From assembly GCF_900582625.1 (NCBI RefSeq), contig NZ_UTIQ01000084.1, positions 124,001 to 188,000 of the forward strand: a stretch of DNA of 64,000 bases, given 5' to 3'. The stretch's first letter is position 1, and the number at the start of each line of letters is the position of its first letter. A model generated the notes under the pieces. It searched no databases. It was not told the DNA's origin and saw only the letters and a program-made list of their open reading frames with translations. The DNA comes from Pseudomonas viridiflava (lineage in GTDB: Bacteria; Pseudomonadota; Gammaproteobacteria; Pseudomonadales; Pseudomonadaceae). The translations under genes and the position numbers were made by a program. Shown here piece after piece: positions 37,346-47,145 of the stretch.

Positions 37346-38169
37346 TGGCGGTGTACGCCGTTGGCGACCTGCAAGGTTGCCTGGATCCGTTGAAATGCCT
37401 GCTCGACCGGGTTGGCTTCGACCCCGCCACCGACCGCCTGTGGCTGGTGGGCGACTTGGTCAACCGTGGGCCGCAATCGCTGGAAACCCTGCGTTATCTC
37501 TACGCCATGCGTGAATCGCTGGTGTGCGTGTTGGGCAATCATGACCTGCACTTGCTCGCCGTCGCGAACAACATCGAGCGCATGAAGAAAGGCGACACCC
37601 TGAGCGAGATTCTCGAGGCGCCCGACCGCGCGGAACTGCTCGACTGGCTGCGCCAACAAAAACTCGTGCATTACGACGTCGACCGCGACATCGCCATGGT
37701 GCACGCCGGCATCCCGCCGCAATGGACGCTCAAGAAGGCCCTGCGCTGCGCTGCCGAAGTGGAAGAGGCGTTGCGCGACGACACGCGCTTCTTGCCCTTT
37801 CTGGACGGCATGTACGGCAACGAGCCGGCACGTTGGGACAGCGACCTCAAGGGCGTCACGCGCCTGCGGGTAATCACCAACTACTTCACCCGCATGCGTT
37901 TCTGTAAAGCCGATGGCACCCTCGACCTGAAAAGCAAAGAGGGCGTTGGCAGTGCTCCGCCGGGCTTCCAGCCCTGGTTTAGCCACAAGCAACGCAAGAC
38001 GGCCGGGCAGAAAATCATTTTCGGCCATTGGGCAGCCCTCGAGGGGCGCTGCAACGAACCTGGCGTCACTGCGCTGGACACCGGCTGTGTCTGGGGCAAC
38101 TCCATGACCTTACTCAACGTCGACAGCGGTGAACGCCACAGCTGCGACTGCAAGGAGATTCCCTCATGA
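37345..38169 (+). CDS. apaH: Symmetrical diadenosine tetraphosphatase
   Basis: ApaH hydrolyses Ap4A to two ADP and removes Np4 caps from RNA. The 274 residues carry the metallophosphatase signature: [10 protein letters not shown] at the N-terminus (a metal-binding Asp), GDLVNRGP and [11 protein letters not shown] (Asn/His ligands), and a late GHWAALEG. It overlaps glpE by four bases and apaG by one. Length is typical. Confidence 0.96.
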   Translation: MAVYAVGDLQGCLDPLKCLLDRVGFDPATDRLWLVGDLVNRGPQSLETLRYLYAMRESLVCVLGNHDLHLLAVANNIERMKKGDTLSEILEAPDRAELLDWLRQQKLVHYDVDRDIAMVHAGIPPQWTLKKALRCAAEVEEALRDDTRFLPFLDGMYGNEPARWDSDLKGVTRLRVITNYFTRMRFCKADGTLDLKSKEGVGSAPPGFQPWFSHKQRKTAGQKIIFGHWAALEGRCNEPGVTALDTGCVWGNSMTLLNVDSGERHSCDCKEIPS

Positions 38170-38495
38170 GCGAATTCAAACGCATTCCCCCAGAGCAGGC
38201 CCAGGCACTTCGCGAAAGCGGCGCAGTGGTCGTGGATGTCCGCGATCCGCAAAGCTTCGCCATGGGCCACATCAGCGGCTCGCGCCACCTGGACAATCAC
38301 TCGCTGCACGATTTCATCACCCAGGCCGACCTGGACGCCCCGTTGATTGTCTCCTGCTACCACGGCAACTCCAGCCAGAGTGCCGCCGCCTACCTGGTCA
38401 GCCAGGGCTTTTCCGAGGTCTACAGCCTCGACGGCGGCTTCGAACTGTGGCGCGCCACCTTCCCTGGCGAGATTGCCAGCGAGCCTGCGGAATAA
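38166..38495 (+). CDS. glpE: Thiosulfate sulfurtransferase (single-domain rhodanese)
   Basis: GlpE transfers sulfane sulfur from thiosulfate to cyanide or thioredoxin. The 109 residues form one rhodanese domain with [15 protein letters not shown] and the active-site loop SCYHGNSS (Cys64). It begins in the apaH stop (ATGA). The usual E. coli neighbours glpG and glpR are absent; here it closes the lptD-to-glpE run. Confidence 0.93.
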   Translation: MSEFKRIPPEQAQALRESGAVVVDVRDPQSFAMGHISGSRHLDNHSLHDFITQADLDAPLIVSCYHGNSSQSAAAYLVSQGFSEVYSLDGGFELWRATFPGEIASEPAE

Positions 38496-38553
38496 TTTTT
38501 TTCCGACCCGTCTAGCCCGCGCCCCGTCTGGCTTCTCGCCTTCCTGTAACAAA

Positions 38554-38582
38554 GACCGACACATCCTTATTGTTTGTCGGTC
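38554..38582. promoter_or_regulatory. 8-bp inverted repeat in the glpE–prkA gap
   Basis: GACCGACA at 38554–38561 is complementary to TGTCGGTC at 38575–38582, with a 13-base loop. No T run follows, so it is not a classic terminator. About 20 bases on, CTATCCT at 38604–38610 resembles an RpoS-type -10, which would suit prkA because its homologue is RpoS-controlled in E. coli. Whether the dyad is an operator or an RNA hairpin cannot be told. The rest of the 280-base gap shows nothing else. Confidence 0.3.
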
Positions 38583-38775
38583 CTTGACCTCTCCAATTAC
38601 GAACTATCCTTACCTCAGGCCATCCATACAGGGGAGAGCCGGCACACCGGCTTCCGGGGCTATCGGCAGCGACCTTTAGGTGTTCTGGGGGAATCTCATT
38701 TGCTGACTCGTCGGCAGATTGCCAGCACCCGCTCGACCGATCCCGCCCGGCTCGACCATCAAGCGAGGTGACGTC

Positions 38776-40698
38776 ATGAGTATTTTCAGCCACTTCCAGC
38801 AACGCTTCGAAGCGACTCGCCAGGAGGAGTATTCCCTTCAGGAGTACCTCGACCTGTGCAAACAGGACAAAAGCGCCTACGCCACAGCGGCCGAGCGCCT
38901 ACTGATGGCCATAGGCGAGCCGGAACTGATCGACACCTCGCACAACTCCAGGCTGTCGCGAATCTTCTCCAACAAGGTGATTCGTCGCTATCCCGCCTTC
39001 GAAGATTTTCACGGCATGGAAGAGTGCATCGACCAGATCGTGTCCTACTTCCGCCATGCTGCTCAGGGCCTGGAAGAGAAGAAACAAATCCTCTATCTCC
39101 TCGGTCCGGTGGGCGGCGGTAAGTCATCGCTGGCGGAAAAGCTCAAACAGCTGATGGAGAAAGTGCCCTTCTATGCCATCAAAGGGTCGCCGGTGTTCGA
39201 ATCGCCTCTGGGGCTGTTCAACCCCGCTGAAGACGGCACCATTCTCGAAGAAGACTTCGGCATTCCACGGCGCTACCTGAGCACCATCATGTCGCCGTGG
39301 GCCACCAAGCGCCTGGCCGAATTCGGCGGCGACATCAGCCAATTCCGCGTGGTGAAGCTCTACCCGTCCATCCTCAACCAGATCGCGGTGGCGAAAACCG
39401 AGCCGGGTGACGACAACAACCAGGACATTTCCGCCCTGGTCGGCAAGGTCGATATCCGCAAACTGGAAGAATTCCCGCAGAACGACGCCGACGCCTACAG
39501 CTACTCCGGTGCGCTGTGCCGCGCGAACCAGGGGATGATGGAATTCGTCGAAATGTTCAAGGCGCCGATCAAGGTCTTGCACCCACTGCTCACCGCCACG
39601 CAGGAAGGTAACTACAACAGTACCGAAGGCCTCGGCGCCATTCCGTTTATGGGCGTGTTGCTCGCGCACTCCAACGAATCGGAGTGGCACAGCTTCCGCA
39701 ACAACAAGAACAACGAGGCGTTCATCGACCGGATTTACATCGTCAAGGTGCCGTACTGCTTGCGCGTCAGCGATGAGATCAAGATTTACGACAAGCTGCT
39801 CTTCAACAGCTCTCTAGCCAAAGCCCATTGCGCACCGGACACGTTGAAAATGCTCGCGCAATTCTCGGTGCTGTCGCGTCTGAAAGAGCCGGACAACTCC
39901 AACGTCTACTCGAAAATGCGCGTTTACGACGGCGAAAACCTCAAGGACACCGATCCCAAAGCCAAGTCGATTCAGGAGTACCGCGACAGCGCTGGTGTGG
40001 ACGAAGGCATGAACGGCCTCTCCACCCGCTTCGCCTTCAAGATTCTGTCCAAGGTATTCAACTTCGACCCCCACGAGATCGCCGCCAACCCCGTGCACCT
40101 GCTCTATGTGTTGGAGCAGCAGATCGAGCAGGAGCAATTCCCGGCCGAGGTGCGCGAACGCTATCTGCGCTACATCAAGGAATACCTGGCGCCGCGTTAC
40201 ATCGAATTCATCGGCAAAGAAATCCAGACCGCCTACCTCGAGTCCTACAGCGAGTACGGGCAAAACATCTTCGACCGCTACGTGCTGTACGCCGATTTCT
40301 GGATTCAGGACCAGGAATACCGCGACCCGGAAACCGGCGAAATCCTCAACCGAGTGGCGCTCAATGAAGAGCTGGAAAAAATCGAGAAGCCGGCCGGCAT
40401 CAGCAATCCGAAGGATTTCCGCAACGAGATCGTCAACTTCGTGCTGCGCGCCCGCGCCAACAACAACGGCAAGAACCCGACCTGGCTCAGCTACGAGAAG
40501 CTGCGCGTAGTGATCGAGAAGAAAATGTTTTCCAACACCGAAGACCTGCTGCCGGTCATCAGCTTCAACGCCAAGGCCAGCAAGGAGGACCAACAGAAAC
40601 ACAACGATTTTGTCTCGCGGATGGTCGAGCGCGGCTACACCGACAAGCAGGTACGCCTGCTGTCCGAATGGTACCTGCGGGTTCGTAAGTCGCAGTAA
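38776..40698 (+). CDS. prkA: PrkA-family serine/threonine kinase / AAA+ protein (YeaG)
   Basis: The product is 640 residues, the usual PrkA length, from the ATG at 38776 with GAGGTG five bases upstream; longer in-frame starts lack a ribosome site. The N-terminal AAA+ domain has the Walker A motif GPVGGGKSS (Lys116), and the C-terminal PrkA domain is all-helical. Homologues include E. coli YeaG, involved in nutrient-stress adaptation, and Bacillus PrkA, reported as a kinase and as an ATP-dependent protease-like protein. It is followed by yeaH and spoVR, the invariable partners of this three-gene stress cluster. Confidence 0.95.
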   Translation: MSIFSHFQQRFEATRQEEYSLQEYLDLCKQDKSAYATAAERLLMAIGEPELIDTSHNSRLSRIFSNKVIRRYPAFEDFHGMEECIDQIVSYFRHAAQGLEEKKQILYLLGPVGGGKSSLAEKLKQLMEKVPFYAIKGSPVFESPLGLFNPAEDGTILEEDFGIPRRYLSTIMSPWATKRLAEFGGDISQFRVVKLYPSILNQIAVAKTEPGDDNNQDISALVGKVDIRKLEEFPQNDADAYSYSGALCRANQGMMEFVEMFKAPIKVLHPLLTATQEGNYNSTEGLGAIPFMGVLLAHSNESEWHSFRNNKNNEAFIDRIYIVKVPYCLRVSDEIKIYDKLLFNSSLAKAHCAPDTLKMLAQFSVLSRLKEPDNSNVYSKMRVYDGENLKDTDPKAKSIQEYRDSAGVDEGMNGLSTRFAFKILSKVFNFDPHEIAANPVHLLYVLEQQIEQEQFPAEVRERYLRYIKEYLAPRYIEFIGKEIQTAYLESYSEYGQNIFDRYVLYADFWIQDQEYRDPETGEILNRVALNEELEKIEKPAGISNPKDFRNEIVNFVLRARANNNGKNPTWLSYEKLRVVIEKKMFSNTEDLLPVISFNAKASKEDQQKHNDFVSRMVERGYTDKQVRLLSEWYLRVRKSQ

Positions 40699-40704
40699 CC
40701 TGCT

Positions 40705-40807
40705 ACGTCGGCTTCGTCCGACGTCGTCGCCGCACGGTCTGTTCCAGCAGGCCATATGAGCCGCTCCGGGTCTGCTCGCTACGGTGCTCGCCGTAGTGAG
40801 CGCAGCA
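40705..40807. other. Two stem-loops between prkA and yeaH
   Basis: The first is a perfect 7-bp stem, ACGTCGG at 40705–40711 and CCGACGT at 40718–40724, beginning six bases after the prkA stop. The second runs from about 40772 to 40807, with CTACGG (40779–40784) pairing to CCGTAG (40791–40796) and an imperfect outer stem of CTGCTC and GAGCGCAG. Neither has a T run. They could stabilise or process the prkA transcript so that prkA and yeaH are made in different amounts. Confidence 0.5.
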
Positions 40808-40832
40808 GGCCTGGGGGTTCTGAGGAGCGTCC

Positions 40833-42104
40833 ATGAGCTATGTGATCGACCGCCGTCTGAACGGCAAGAACAAAAGCACGGTAAACCGCCAGCGTTTCCT
40901 GCGGCGTTACCGCGACCACATCAAAAAGGCCGTTGAAGAGGCCGTCAGCCGCCGTTCCATTACCGATATGGAGCACGGCGAGCAAATCAGCATTCCCGGC
41001 CGGGACATCGACGAACCGTTGCTTCACCACGGTCGCGGCGGCAAGCAAACCCAGGTTCACCCCGGCAATAAAGAATTTACCGCGGGTGAACGCATCCCGC
41101 GTCCGCAAGGCGGCGGGGGCGGCAAAGGTGCGGGCAAGGCGAGCAATTCCGGCGAGGGCATGGACGAGTTTGTCTTCCAGATCACCCAGGAAGAATTCCT
41201 CGATTTCATGTTTGAAGACCTGGAGTTGCCGAACCTGGTGAAGCGTCAGCTCACCGGCACCGACACGTTTAAAACCGTGCGCGCCGGGGTCAGCAACGAG
41301 GGCAATCCATCGCGCATCAACATTGTCCGCACGTTACGCTCCGCCCATGCCCGGCGCATCGCGCTGTCGGGCAGCAGCCGCGCCAAACTGCATGCGGCTA
41401 TTGCCGAGGTTGAGCGCCTGAAAGCCGACGAACCGGATAATTTCGCCGACATTCAAGCCAAGGAAGCCGAAATTGTTCTGCTGCGTGCGCGCATAAAAAA
41501 GGTGCCGTTCCTCGATACCTTCGACCTCAAATACAACCTGCTGGTCAAGCAACCCAACCCCAGCTCCAAGGCTGTGATGTTCTGCCTGATGGACGTTTCC
41601 GGTTCCATGACGCAGGCGACCAAAGACATCGCCAAGCGTTTTTTCATCCTGCTGTACCTGTTCCTCAAGCGGAATTACGAAAAGATCGAAGTGGTGTTTA
41701 TCCGCCACCACACCAGCGCCCGTGAAGTGGACGAGGAAGAGTTTTTCTATTCCCGCGAAACCGGCGGCACCATCGTCTCCAGCGCCCTCAAGCTGATGCA
41801 GGAAGTGATGGAAGAGCGTTATCCCACCAGCGAATGGAATATTTACGCGGCGCAGGCCTCGGACGGCGACAATTGGAACGACGATTCGCCCATCTGCCGC
41901 GACATTCTCATGAAGCAAATCATGCCGCTGGTGCAGTACTTCACTTATGTGGAAATCACCCCTCGCGAGCACCAGGCGTTGTGGTTCGAGTACGAGCAGG
42001 TCGGCGAGGCGTTTGCCGACACCTTCGCTCAACAACAACTGGTGTCTGCCGGCGACATTTACCCGGTGTTCCGCGAACTGTTTCAGCGCCGACTCGTTAG
42101 CTGA
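40833..42104 (+). CDS. yeaH: YeaH/YhbH-family protein (DUF444, VWA-like)
   Basis: The 423-residue protein has the typical basic start [26 protein letters not shown] and a Gly-rich linker near residue 90–105 ([17 protein letters not shown]). A von Willebrand A-like domain has the MIDAS-type MDVSGSM near residue 251. GAGGAG precedes the ATG by six bases. It is the standard partner of PrkA and SpoVR; the molecular role is not settled, but the VWA motif suggests protein-protein contacts dependent on a divalent ion. Confidence 0.93.
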   Translation: MSYVIDRRLNGKNKSTVNRQRFLRRYRDHIKKAVEEAVSRRSITDMEHGEQISIPGRDIDEPLLHHGRGGKQTQVHPGNKEFTAGERIPRPQGGGGGKGAGKASNSGEGMDEFVFQITQEEFLDFMFEDLELPNLVKRQLTGTDTFKTVRAGVSNEGNPSRINIVRTLRSAHARRIALSGSSRAKLHAAIAEVERLKADEPDNFADIQAKEAEIVLLRARIKKVPFLDTFDLKYNLLVKQPNPSSKAVMFCLMDVSGSMTQATKDIAKRFFILLYLFLKRNYEKIEVVFIRHHTSAREVDEEEFFYSRETGGTIVSSALKLMQEVMEERYPTSEWNIYAAQASDGDNWNDDSPICRDILMKQIMPLVQYFTYVEITPREHQALWFEYEQVGEAFADTFAQQQLVSAGDIYPVFRELFQRRLVS

Positions 42105-42113
42105 GGTATTGCC

Positions 42114-43679
42114 ATGAGCGCTCGAGAGAAGAAAAGAGGCCAGCCCATTTCCACCGGCTCGGAATGGACCTTCGAGCTGATCCGCGCCTATGACAAAGAG
42201 ATCGCGCGCATCGCCGAAGGCTATGCGCTGGACACCTATCCCAACCAGATTGAAGTGATTACCGCCGAGCAAATGATGGATGCCTACGCCTCGGTGGGCA
42301 TGCCGCTGGGCTATCACCACTGGTCCTACGGCAAGCATTTTCTGAGTACGGAGAAATCCTACAGCCGTGGGCAGATGGGCCTCGCGTACGAGATTGTCAT
42401 CAACTCAGACCCCTGCATCGCCTACCTGATGGAAGAAAACACCATCTGCATGCAGGCACTCGTCGTGGCGCACGCCTGCTATGGCCACAACAGCTTTTTC
42501 AAAGGCAACTACCTGTTCCGCACCTGGACCGACGCCAGCTCGATCATCGATTACCTGGTGTTCGCCAAGCAGTACATCATGCAATGCGAGGAGCGCTACG
42601 GCATCGACGCCGTGGAAGACCTGCTCGACTCATGCCACGCGCTGATGAATTACGGCGTCGACCGCTACAAACGCCCGTATCCGATTTCCGCCGAGGAAGA
42701 GCGCCAACGTCAGAAAGAACGGGAAGAACACCTGCAGCGGCAAATCAACGACCTGTGGCGGACCATTCCTAAAGGCGCCGACAAGGGCAACGACAAAGAC
42801 GCCGGCCGCTTTCCCGCGGAGCCGCAGGAAAACATCCTGTACTTCCTGGAAAAGCACGCGCCGTTGCTAGAGCCGTGGCAGCGGGAAGTGGTGCGCATCG
42901 TGCGCAAGATCGCCCAGTATTTTTACCCGCAGCGCCAGACTCAGGTCATGAACGAAGGCTGGGCCACGTTCTGGCATTACACGCTGATGAACGATCTGTA
43001 CGACGAAGGCTTGGTCACCGACGGCTTCATGATGGAGTTCCTGCAATCGCACACCAGCGTCATCTACCAGCCGCCGTTCGACAGCCCGTATTACAGCGGC
43101 ATCAACCCGTACACACTGGGCTTTGCGATGTACCGCGACATTCGCCGCATGTGCGAAGAACCCACCGAAGAAGACAAGCGCTGGTTCCCGGAAATTGCCG
43201 GCAGCGACTGGTTGTCGGCGGTGAAATTCGCCATGAAAAGCTTCAAGGACGAAAGTTTTATTCTTCAATACCTGTCGCCCAAAGTGATCCGCGACCTGAA
43301 GCTGTTCAGCATCATGGACGACGACCAGAAGGACGAATTGGTGGTGCCGGCCATTCACGACGAGCCGGGCTATCGCATCATTCGTGAAACCCTGGCGGCG
43401 CAGTACAACCTGGGCAACCGTGAGCCGAATGTGCAGATTTACAGCATCAATCGCCGCGGCGACCGCTCGCTGACGCTCCGTCATCAGCAACACGACCGCA
43501 AACCCTTGGGCGAATCCACCGAGGAAGTGCTCAAGCACCTGCACCGTTTGTGGGGCTTCGACATTCATTTGGAAACCGTGCGCGGCGACCAGATAGTGCA
43601 GACGCAACACGTGCCGCCCCGGGGCGAAACGGAGAACAGCGAGTACCCGCGACTGGACCTGGTGATACCGCCGATTTGA
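42114..43679 (+). CDS. SpoVR/YcgB-family protein
   Basis: The 521-residue cytosolic protein matches the SpoVR family throughout, including ISTGSEWTFELI near the start, HACYGHNSFFKGNYLF, and VMNEGWATFWHYTLMN in the middle. The family name comes from a Bacillus gene affecting the spore cortex, yet non-sporulating bacteria carry it next to prkA and yeaH. It follows yeaH by nine bases with a GAGGT ribosome site. E. coli calls the homologue ycgB. Biochemical function is unknown. Confidence 0.93.
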   Translation: MSAREKKRGQPISTGSEWTFELIRAYDKEIARIAEGYALDTYPNQIEVITAEQMMDAYASVGMPLGYHHWSYGKHFLSTEKSYSRGQMGLAYEIVINSDPCIAYLMEENTICMQALVVAHACYGHNSFFKGNYLFRTWTDASSIIDYLVFAKQYIMQCEERYGIDAVEDLLDSCHALMNYGVDRYKRPYPISAEEERQRQKEREEHLQRQINDLWRTIPKGADKGNDKDAGRFPAEPQENILYFLEKHAPLLEPWQREVVRIVRKIAQYFYPQRQTQVMNEGWATFWHYTLMNDLYDEGLVTDGFMMEFLQSHTSVIYQPPFDSPYYSGINPYTLGFAMYRDIRRMCEEPTEEDKRWFPEIAGSDWLSAVKFAMKSFKDESFILQYLSPKVIRDLKLFSIMDDDQKDELVVPAIHDEPGYRIIRETLAAQYNLGNREPNVQIYSINRRGDRSLTLRHQQHDRKPLGESTEEVLKHLHRLWGFDIHLETVRGDQIVQTQHVPPRGETENSEYPRLDLVIPPI

Positions 43680-43755
43680 GGCCCGTCCGTTCGACTGGTT
43701 GACCGACGGCAAGCTTGCGTTGAGCATATTGCATCCTTCGCGGAGCTTGCCGTTT

Positions 43756-44277
43756 ATGCCTGTAAAGCCGTTTTTTCTGCGCGTTTTGTTCCTCAGCCTG
43801 CTGCTTGCCGGCTGTTCAAGCCCGTCGCCGCAAGTACTGGTGGTGCAAACCGCCACGCCGTCCTTGGGGCAGCGCCACACCTTTGAAATGCTGCCGCCCA
43901 GCACCAGCCCCACCGGCCAATTACCGCCCACTCGCGATTACGCCCAAGTGCGCGCCAACCTGCGTCAGGGCCTGCTAAATCGTGGCTATGTCGAGGCCAA
44001 GAAAGCGGACGTGCGCGTCGCCTACACCCTGACGCTGAATGAAGCCCCGCTGGAATTTCGCGTCGATACGCCGCCCCCCAACGTCCTCGGCAGCTATCTC
44101 GCCGTGCACCGTTTTCAAGATGAGTCCATCACCCTGCGACTGCGCGTTAGCGACCGTGCCAACAAAACCCTCTGGCAAGGTTTGATCACCACCAGCCTGA
44201 GTCCTTCGTGGCAGCGTGAGGAACTGCTGCGTGCCGCCGTGGTTGCCCTGATGCAGCAAATTCCCGTCAGCCGCTGA
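43756..44277 (+). CDS. DUF4136-like lipoprotein
   Basis: The start at 43756 (MPVKPFFLRVLFLSLLLAGCSS) gives a 173-residue precursor with a clean type II signal and lipobox LLAGC, so the mature protein is lipidated at that Cys and probably goes to the outer membrane. An earlier in-frame start at 43699 would bury the signal and is rejected. The mature part has the features of DUF4136 lipoproteins: YxxAxFxTFEML-like start, ANLRQGLLNRGY and a C-terminal WQREELLRAAVVALMQQIP. The position matches PA0585. Function unknown. Confidence 0.82.
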   Translation: MPVKPFFLRVLFLSLLLAGCSSPSPQVLVVQTATPSLGQRHTFEMLPPSTSPTGQLPPTRDYAQVRANLRQGLLNRGYVEAKKADVRVAYTLTLNEAPLEFRVDTPPPNVLGSYLAVHRFQDESITLRLRVSDRANKTLWQGLITTSLSPSWQREELLRAAVVALMQQIPVSR

Positions 44278-44331
44278 GCCTGGCCATTAGCGGCGCAGCA
44301 GGTATCCTGTGGCGCTAACGGAGGGTTTTCC

Positions 44332-45570
44332 ATGCAGATTTACAAGGTCGGCGGCGCGGTGCGTGATCGCCTGCTGGGCCGCGATGTCACCGATATCGAT
44401 TGGCTGGTGGTTGGCGCGAGCGCAGAAGAGATGCTCGCCCAGGGCTATCGCCCCGTCGGGGAAGACTTCCCGGTCTTTCTCCATCCTCACACCCAAGAGG
44501 AATACGCCCTCGCCCGGACCGAGCGCAAAAGCGGGCGCGGCTATGGCGGCTTTACCTTTTACGCAAGCCCCGACGTCACCCTCGAAGACGACCTGATCCG
44601 CCGCGACCTGACCATCAATGCCATGGCCGAAGACGACGCCGGCAACGTGCTCGACCCCTACGGCGGCCAGCGAGACCTTAAAGCCCGCGTGCTGCGCCAC
44701 GTGTCGCCGGCCTTTGCCGAAGACCCGCTACGCGTGCTGCGTGTGGCCCGCTTCGCCGCCCGCTATGCGCCGCTGGGTTTTCATGTCGCCGACGAAACCA
44801 TGGCCTTGATGCGCAGCCTGAGTGAGTCCGGCGAGCTGTCAGCCCTAACGCCGGAACGCAGCTGGAAGGAAATTTCCCGCGCGCTCATGGAAGAACGGCC
44901 AGATGTGTTTGTTCAGGTGCTGTACGACTGCGGCGCGCTGCACGCGATGCTGCCGGAAGTGCACGCGTTGTTTGGCGTGCCGCAACCCGCAGCGCATCAC
45001 CCCGAAATCGACACCGGCGCCCATGTACTCAGCGTGCTGCGCCAATGCGCTGAACACGCGCAGCCGCTCACCGTGCGCTGGGCCTGCCTGCTTCATGACC
45101 TGGGAAAGGGGCTGACCCCGGAAGAAGAATGGCCACGGCATATCGCCCATGAACACCGCGGCGTAAAGCTGATCAAGGCCGTGAACGAACGCTGCAAGGC
45201 CCCACGCGACTGTCAGGAACTGGCGGTGCTGGTGGGCGAATATCACACCCATGGCCATCGCGCGCTGGAGCTGAAAGCGTCGACCTTACTGGAACTGCTA
45301 CAAACGTTTGACGTGTACCGCCGCCCGCAGCGCTTCGACGAGTTTATTGCCGCGTGCGAAATGGATGCGCGTGGGCGGTTAGGGTTGGAGCAGCGCGACT
45401 ATCCACAAGCTGATTACCTGCGCGCCGCCGCCGATGCGGCGCGTGCCGTGAAGGTTCAGCCATTGGTGGAACAGGGCTACAAAGGCGCCGATTTGGGCGA
45501 GGCGCTCAAGCGCGAGCGCCTAAAAGCGTTGCAGGCGTACAAAGCCGCGCAAATTCCACCGGCCCTGTAG
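44332..45570 (+). CDS. cca: Multifunctional CCA tRNA nucleotidyltransferase with HD domain
   Basis: This enzyme adds or repairs the 3'-CCA of tRNAs. The 412 residues begin at an ATG preceded by GGAGGG. The nucleotidyltransferase head has [10 protein letters not shown] and the metal-binding Asp pair in DIDWL, followed by [10 protein letters not shown] and the RNA-binding region with [14 protein letters not shown]-terminal HD phosphohydrolase domain is present ([11 protein letters not shown]…LLHDLGKG), as in the E. coli type enzyme. The TAG stop is provided by the REP sequence that fills the gap to folK. Confidence 0.96.
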   Translation: MQIYKVGGAVRDRLLGRDVTDIDWLVVGASAEEMLAQGYRPVGEDFPVFLHPHTQEEYALARTERKSGRGYGGFTFYASPDVTLEDDLIRRDLTINAMAEDDAGNVLDPYGGQRDLKARVLRHVSPAFAEDPLRVLRVARFAARYAPLGFHVADETMALMRSLSESGELSALTPERSWKEISRALMEERPDVFVQVLYDCGALHAMLPEVHALFGVPQPAAHHPEIDTGAHVLSVLRQCAEHAQPLTVRWACLLHDLGKGLTPEEEWPRHIAHEHRGVKLIKAVNERCKAPRDCQELAVLVGEYHTHGHRALELKASTLLELLQTFDVYRRPQRFDEFIAACEMDARGRLGLEQRDYPQADYLRAAADAARAVKVQPLVEQGYKGADLGEALKRERLKALQAYKAAQIPPAL

Positions 45571-45636
45571 GAGCGAGCTTGCTCGCGAAGCCCTTGCTCG
45601 CGAAACAAGAGCTTCGCGAGCAAGCTCGCTCCTTAC
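45567..45636. repeat. REPIN between convergent cca and folK, supplying both stop codons
   Basis: Two inverted REP sequences, TGTAGGAGCGAGCTTGCTCG from 45567 and the complementary CGAGCAAGCTCGCTCCTTAC ending at 45636, enclose a short spacer with a further CTTGCTCGCGAA element. The outer edges overlap the TAG of cca (45568–45570) and the TAA of folK (45633–45635 on the minus strand). The whole 62-base intergenic space is REPIN. It would fold into a long hairpin and may end both transcripts. Confidence 0.92.
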
Positions 45637-46151
45637 AAAACGCCGCCCGGCGTCAGCTGCTCGCCACGCCATTCAAACGCCACCGGCGCCAGCACCTGCT
45701 CGATCTGCGCGTCCCGCCACAGCTCGGCATAAGACGTTTTCGCGCCCGGATGCAACTGCTCCGGCACCAGCATCGCCAGCGGCCAGAGCACAAACGCGTT
45801 TTTCAGAATTTCTGCGCGGGGAAGAATCAAGCCGTCGAAGTTGCCTACCAGCTCGCCGTAGGTCAGCACGTCTATATCCAACGGCAAGCCTTTGCGATTC
45901 GGCGCATACCGTCCGTTATCCGCCTCGATGCATTTGAGCCGGCGATCCAACTCGTGCAGCGGCAGGTCGGTTTCGGCCAGCACCACAAGATTGAAAAACG
46001 GCCCACTCTTGATCCCCACCGGCTGGCTTTCGAAGACCGGCGAGCAGCGCATGTTTTGAAGGAACTGAGCCAGGGCGTCGAGGCCAGCCGTCAGGTGCGC
46101 TTCGCGCTCAACGTTGCTGCCCAGGCCCAGCAGAATGGGGGTCAGAGGCAT
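45633..46151 (-). CDS. folK: Hydroxymethyldihydropterin pyrophosphokinase
   Basis: FolK transfers pyrophosphate from ATP to 6-hydroxymethyl-7,8-dihydropterin in folate synthesis. The 172 residues begin [19 protein letters not shown], the family start, and contain GPFFNLVV, RYAPNRKGLPLDIDVLTYG (the signature with two metal-binding Asp) and LPRAEILKNAFVLWPLA. It overlaps folB by ten bases. The last residue and stop fall in the REP sequence. Confidence 0.95.
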   Translation of the reverse strand: MPLTPILLGLGSNVEREAHLTAGLDALAQFLQNMRCSPVFESQPVGIKSGPFFNLVVLAETDLPLHELDRRLKCIEADNGRYAPNRKGLPLDIDVLTYGELVGNFDGLILPRAEILKNAFVLWPLAMLVPEQLHPGAKTSYAELWRDAQIEQVLAPVAFEWRGEQLTPGGVL

Positions 46152-46498
46152 CCGCGCTGAATCTCCACGCCGACGCCGCCGGTGGCTGCCGGCACGGCGC
46201 CCGGCTTGGTGAGTTTCAGGCGTAAACCGGGAATGTTGAACTCGCTCATCAGTGTTTCGGCGAGGCGCTCAGCGAAGGTTTCTACCAACTGAAACTGCGC
46301 CTGTGCGGCGAAGGATTGGATGCGCGCGGAGACCGATGCGTAGTCGAGCGCCTTGCTCAGGTCGTCACCGGCAGCAGCGGGACGATTGTCCCAGGCGAAG
46401 CTCAGATCCAGCCGCAGGCACTGGCGAATGTCGCGCTCCCAGTCATACGCACCGATCACGGTGTCGACTTCCAGACCTTCGATAAACACTCTGTCCAA
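46142..46498 (-). CDS. folB: Dihydroneopterin aldolase, TTG start
   Basis: FolB cleaves or epimerises dihydroneopterin, the step before FolK. I chose TTG at 46498 (residues [16 protein letters not shown]; Pseudomonas homologues start MDRVFIEGL as I recall) because GGAG lies eight bases upstream; the frame extends eight codons further, but without a ribosome site. This gives 118 residues. Conserved [16 protein letters not shown] and ETFAERLAE with the catalytic Lys in LTKPGAVPA are seen. It overlaps folK by ten bases and is divergent from plsY. Confidence 0.92.
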   Translation of the reverse strand: MDRVFIEGLEVDTVIGAYDWERDIRQCLRLDLSFAWDNRPAAAGDDLSKALDYASVSARIQSFAAQAQFQLVETFAERLAETLMSEFNIPGLRLKLTKPGAVPAATGGVGVEIQRGCL

Positions 46499-46572
46499 GC
46501 ACTCTGCTCCGCCGCACGACAAGGGCGCTGCGCCCCGCTAGAATCGGGGCTCACTCGCCCCGGATGGATACC

Positions 46573-47142
46573 ATGTTCTGGTTGCTGGCGATCCTCGCCT
46601 ACCTGCTCGGCTCGCTGTCTTTCGCCATCCTGCTCAGCCGCCTGGTCGGCGCTCCCGACCCTCGCGCGGCTGGCTCCGGCAACCCCGGCGCCACCAATAT
46701 GCTGCGGGTGGCGGGTAAAAAGCTGGCCATTCTGACCTTGCTAGGCGACGTGCTCAAAGGCCTGTTGCCCGTGCTCGTCGCCTATGCGCTGGGCCTTTCG
46801 GTGCAACAACAAGCCTGGATCGGCCTCGCCGCCGTGGTCGGGCATTTGTACCCGGTGTACTTCAATTTCCGTGGCGGCAAGGGCGTGGCGACTGCGGCCG
46901 GCATGCTCCTGGGTCTTTACCCGCCGGCAGCCCTGCTGGCCGCTGCAGGGTGGGGCCTAACCTTCTGGCTGACCCGCACCAGCTCGCTGGCTTCCCTTAT
47001 CGCAACGCCGTTGATTCTGCCGCTTTTGGCCTGGCAGAAACCGGCGGCGCTGCTACCCATGTGCGTGCTCACCGGCCTTATCGTGTGGCGCCATCGCAGC
47101 AATCTACGCGACCTGCTGGCCGGGCGCGAACGGCATTTCTAA
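46573..47142 (+). CDS. plsY: Glycerol-3-phosphate acyltransferase PlsY
   Basis: PlsY transfers the acyl group from acyl-phosphate to glycerol-3-phosphate, the first step of phospholipid synthesis, in the inner membrane. Starting at ATG 46573 ([14 protein letters not shown], as in other Pseudomonas) it has 189 residues; an ATG three codons earlier (46564) is also possible. Five hydrophobic segments and the three conserved loops are present: [19 protein letters not shown] and the late TRTSSL region. It ends three bases from the tsaD stop on the opposite strand. Confidence 0.94.
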   Translation: MFWLLAILAYLLGSLSFAILLSRLVGAPDPRAAGSGNPGATNMLRVAGKKLAILTLLGDVLKGLLPVLVAYALGLSVQQQAWIGLAAVVGHLYPVYFNFRGGKGVATAAGMLLGLYPPAALLAAAGWGLTFWLTRTSSLASLIATPLILPLLAWQKPAALLPMCVLTGLIVWRHRSNLRDLLAGRERHF

Positions 47143-47145
47143 GCC

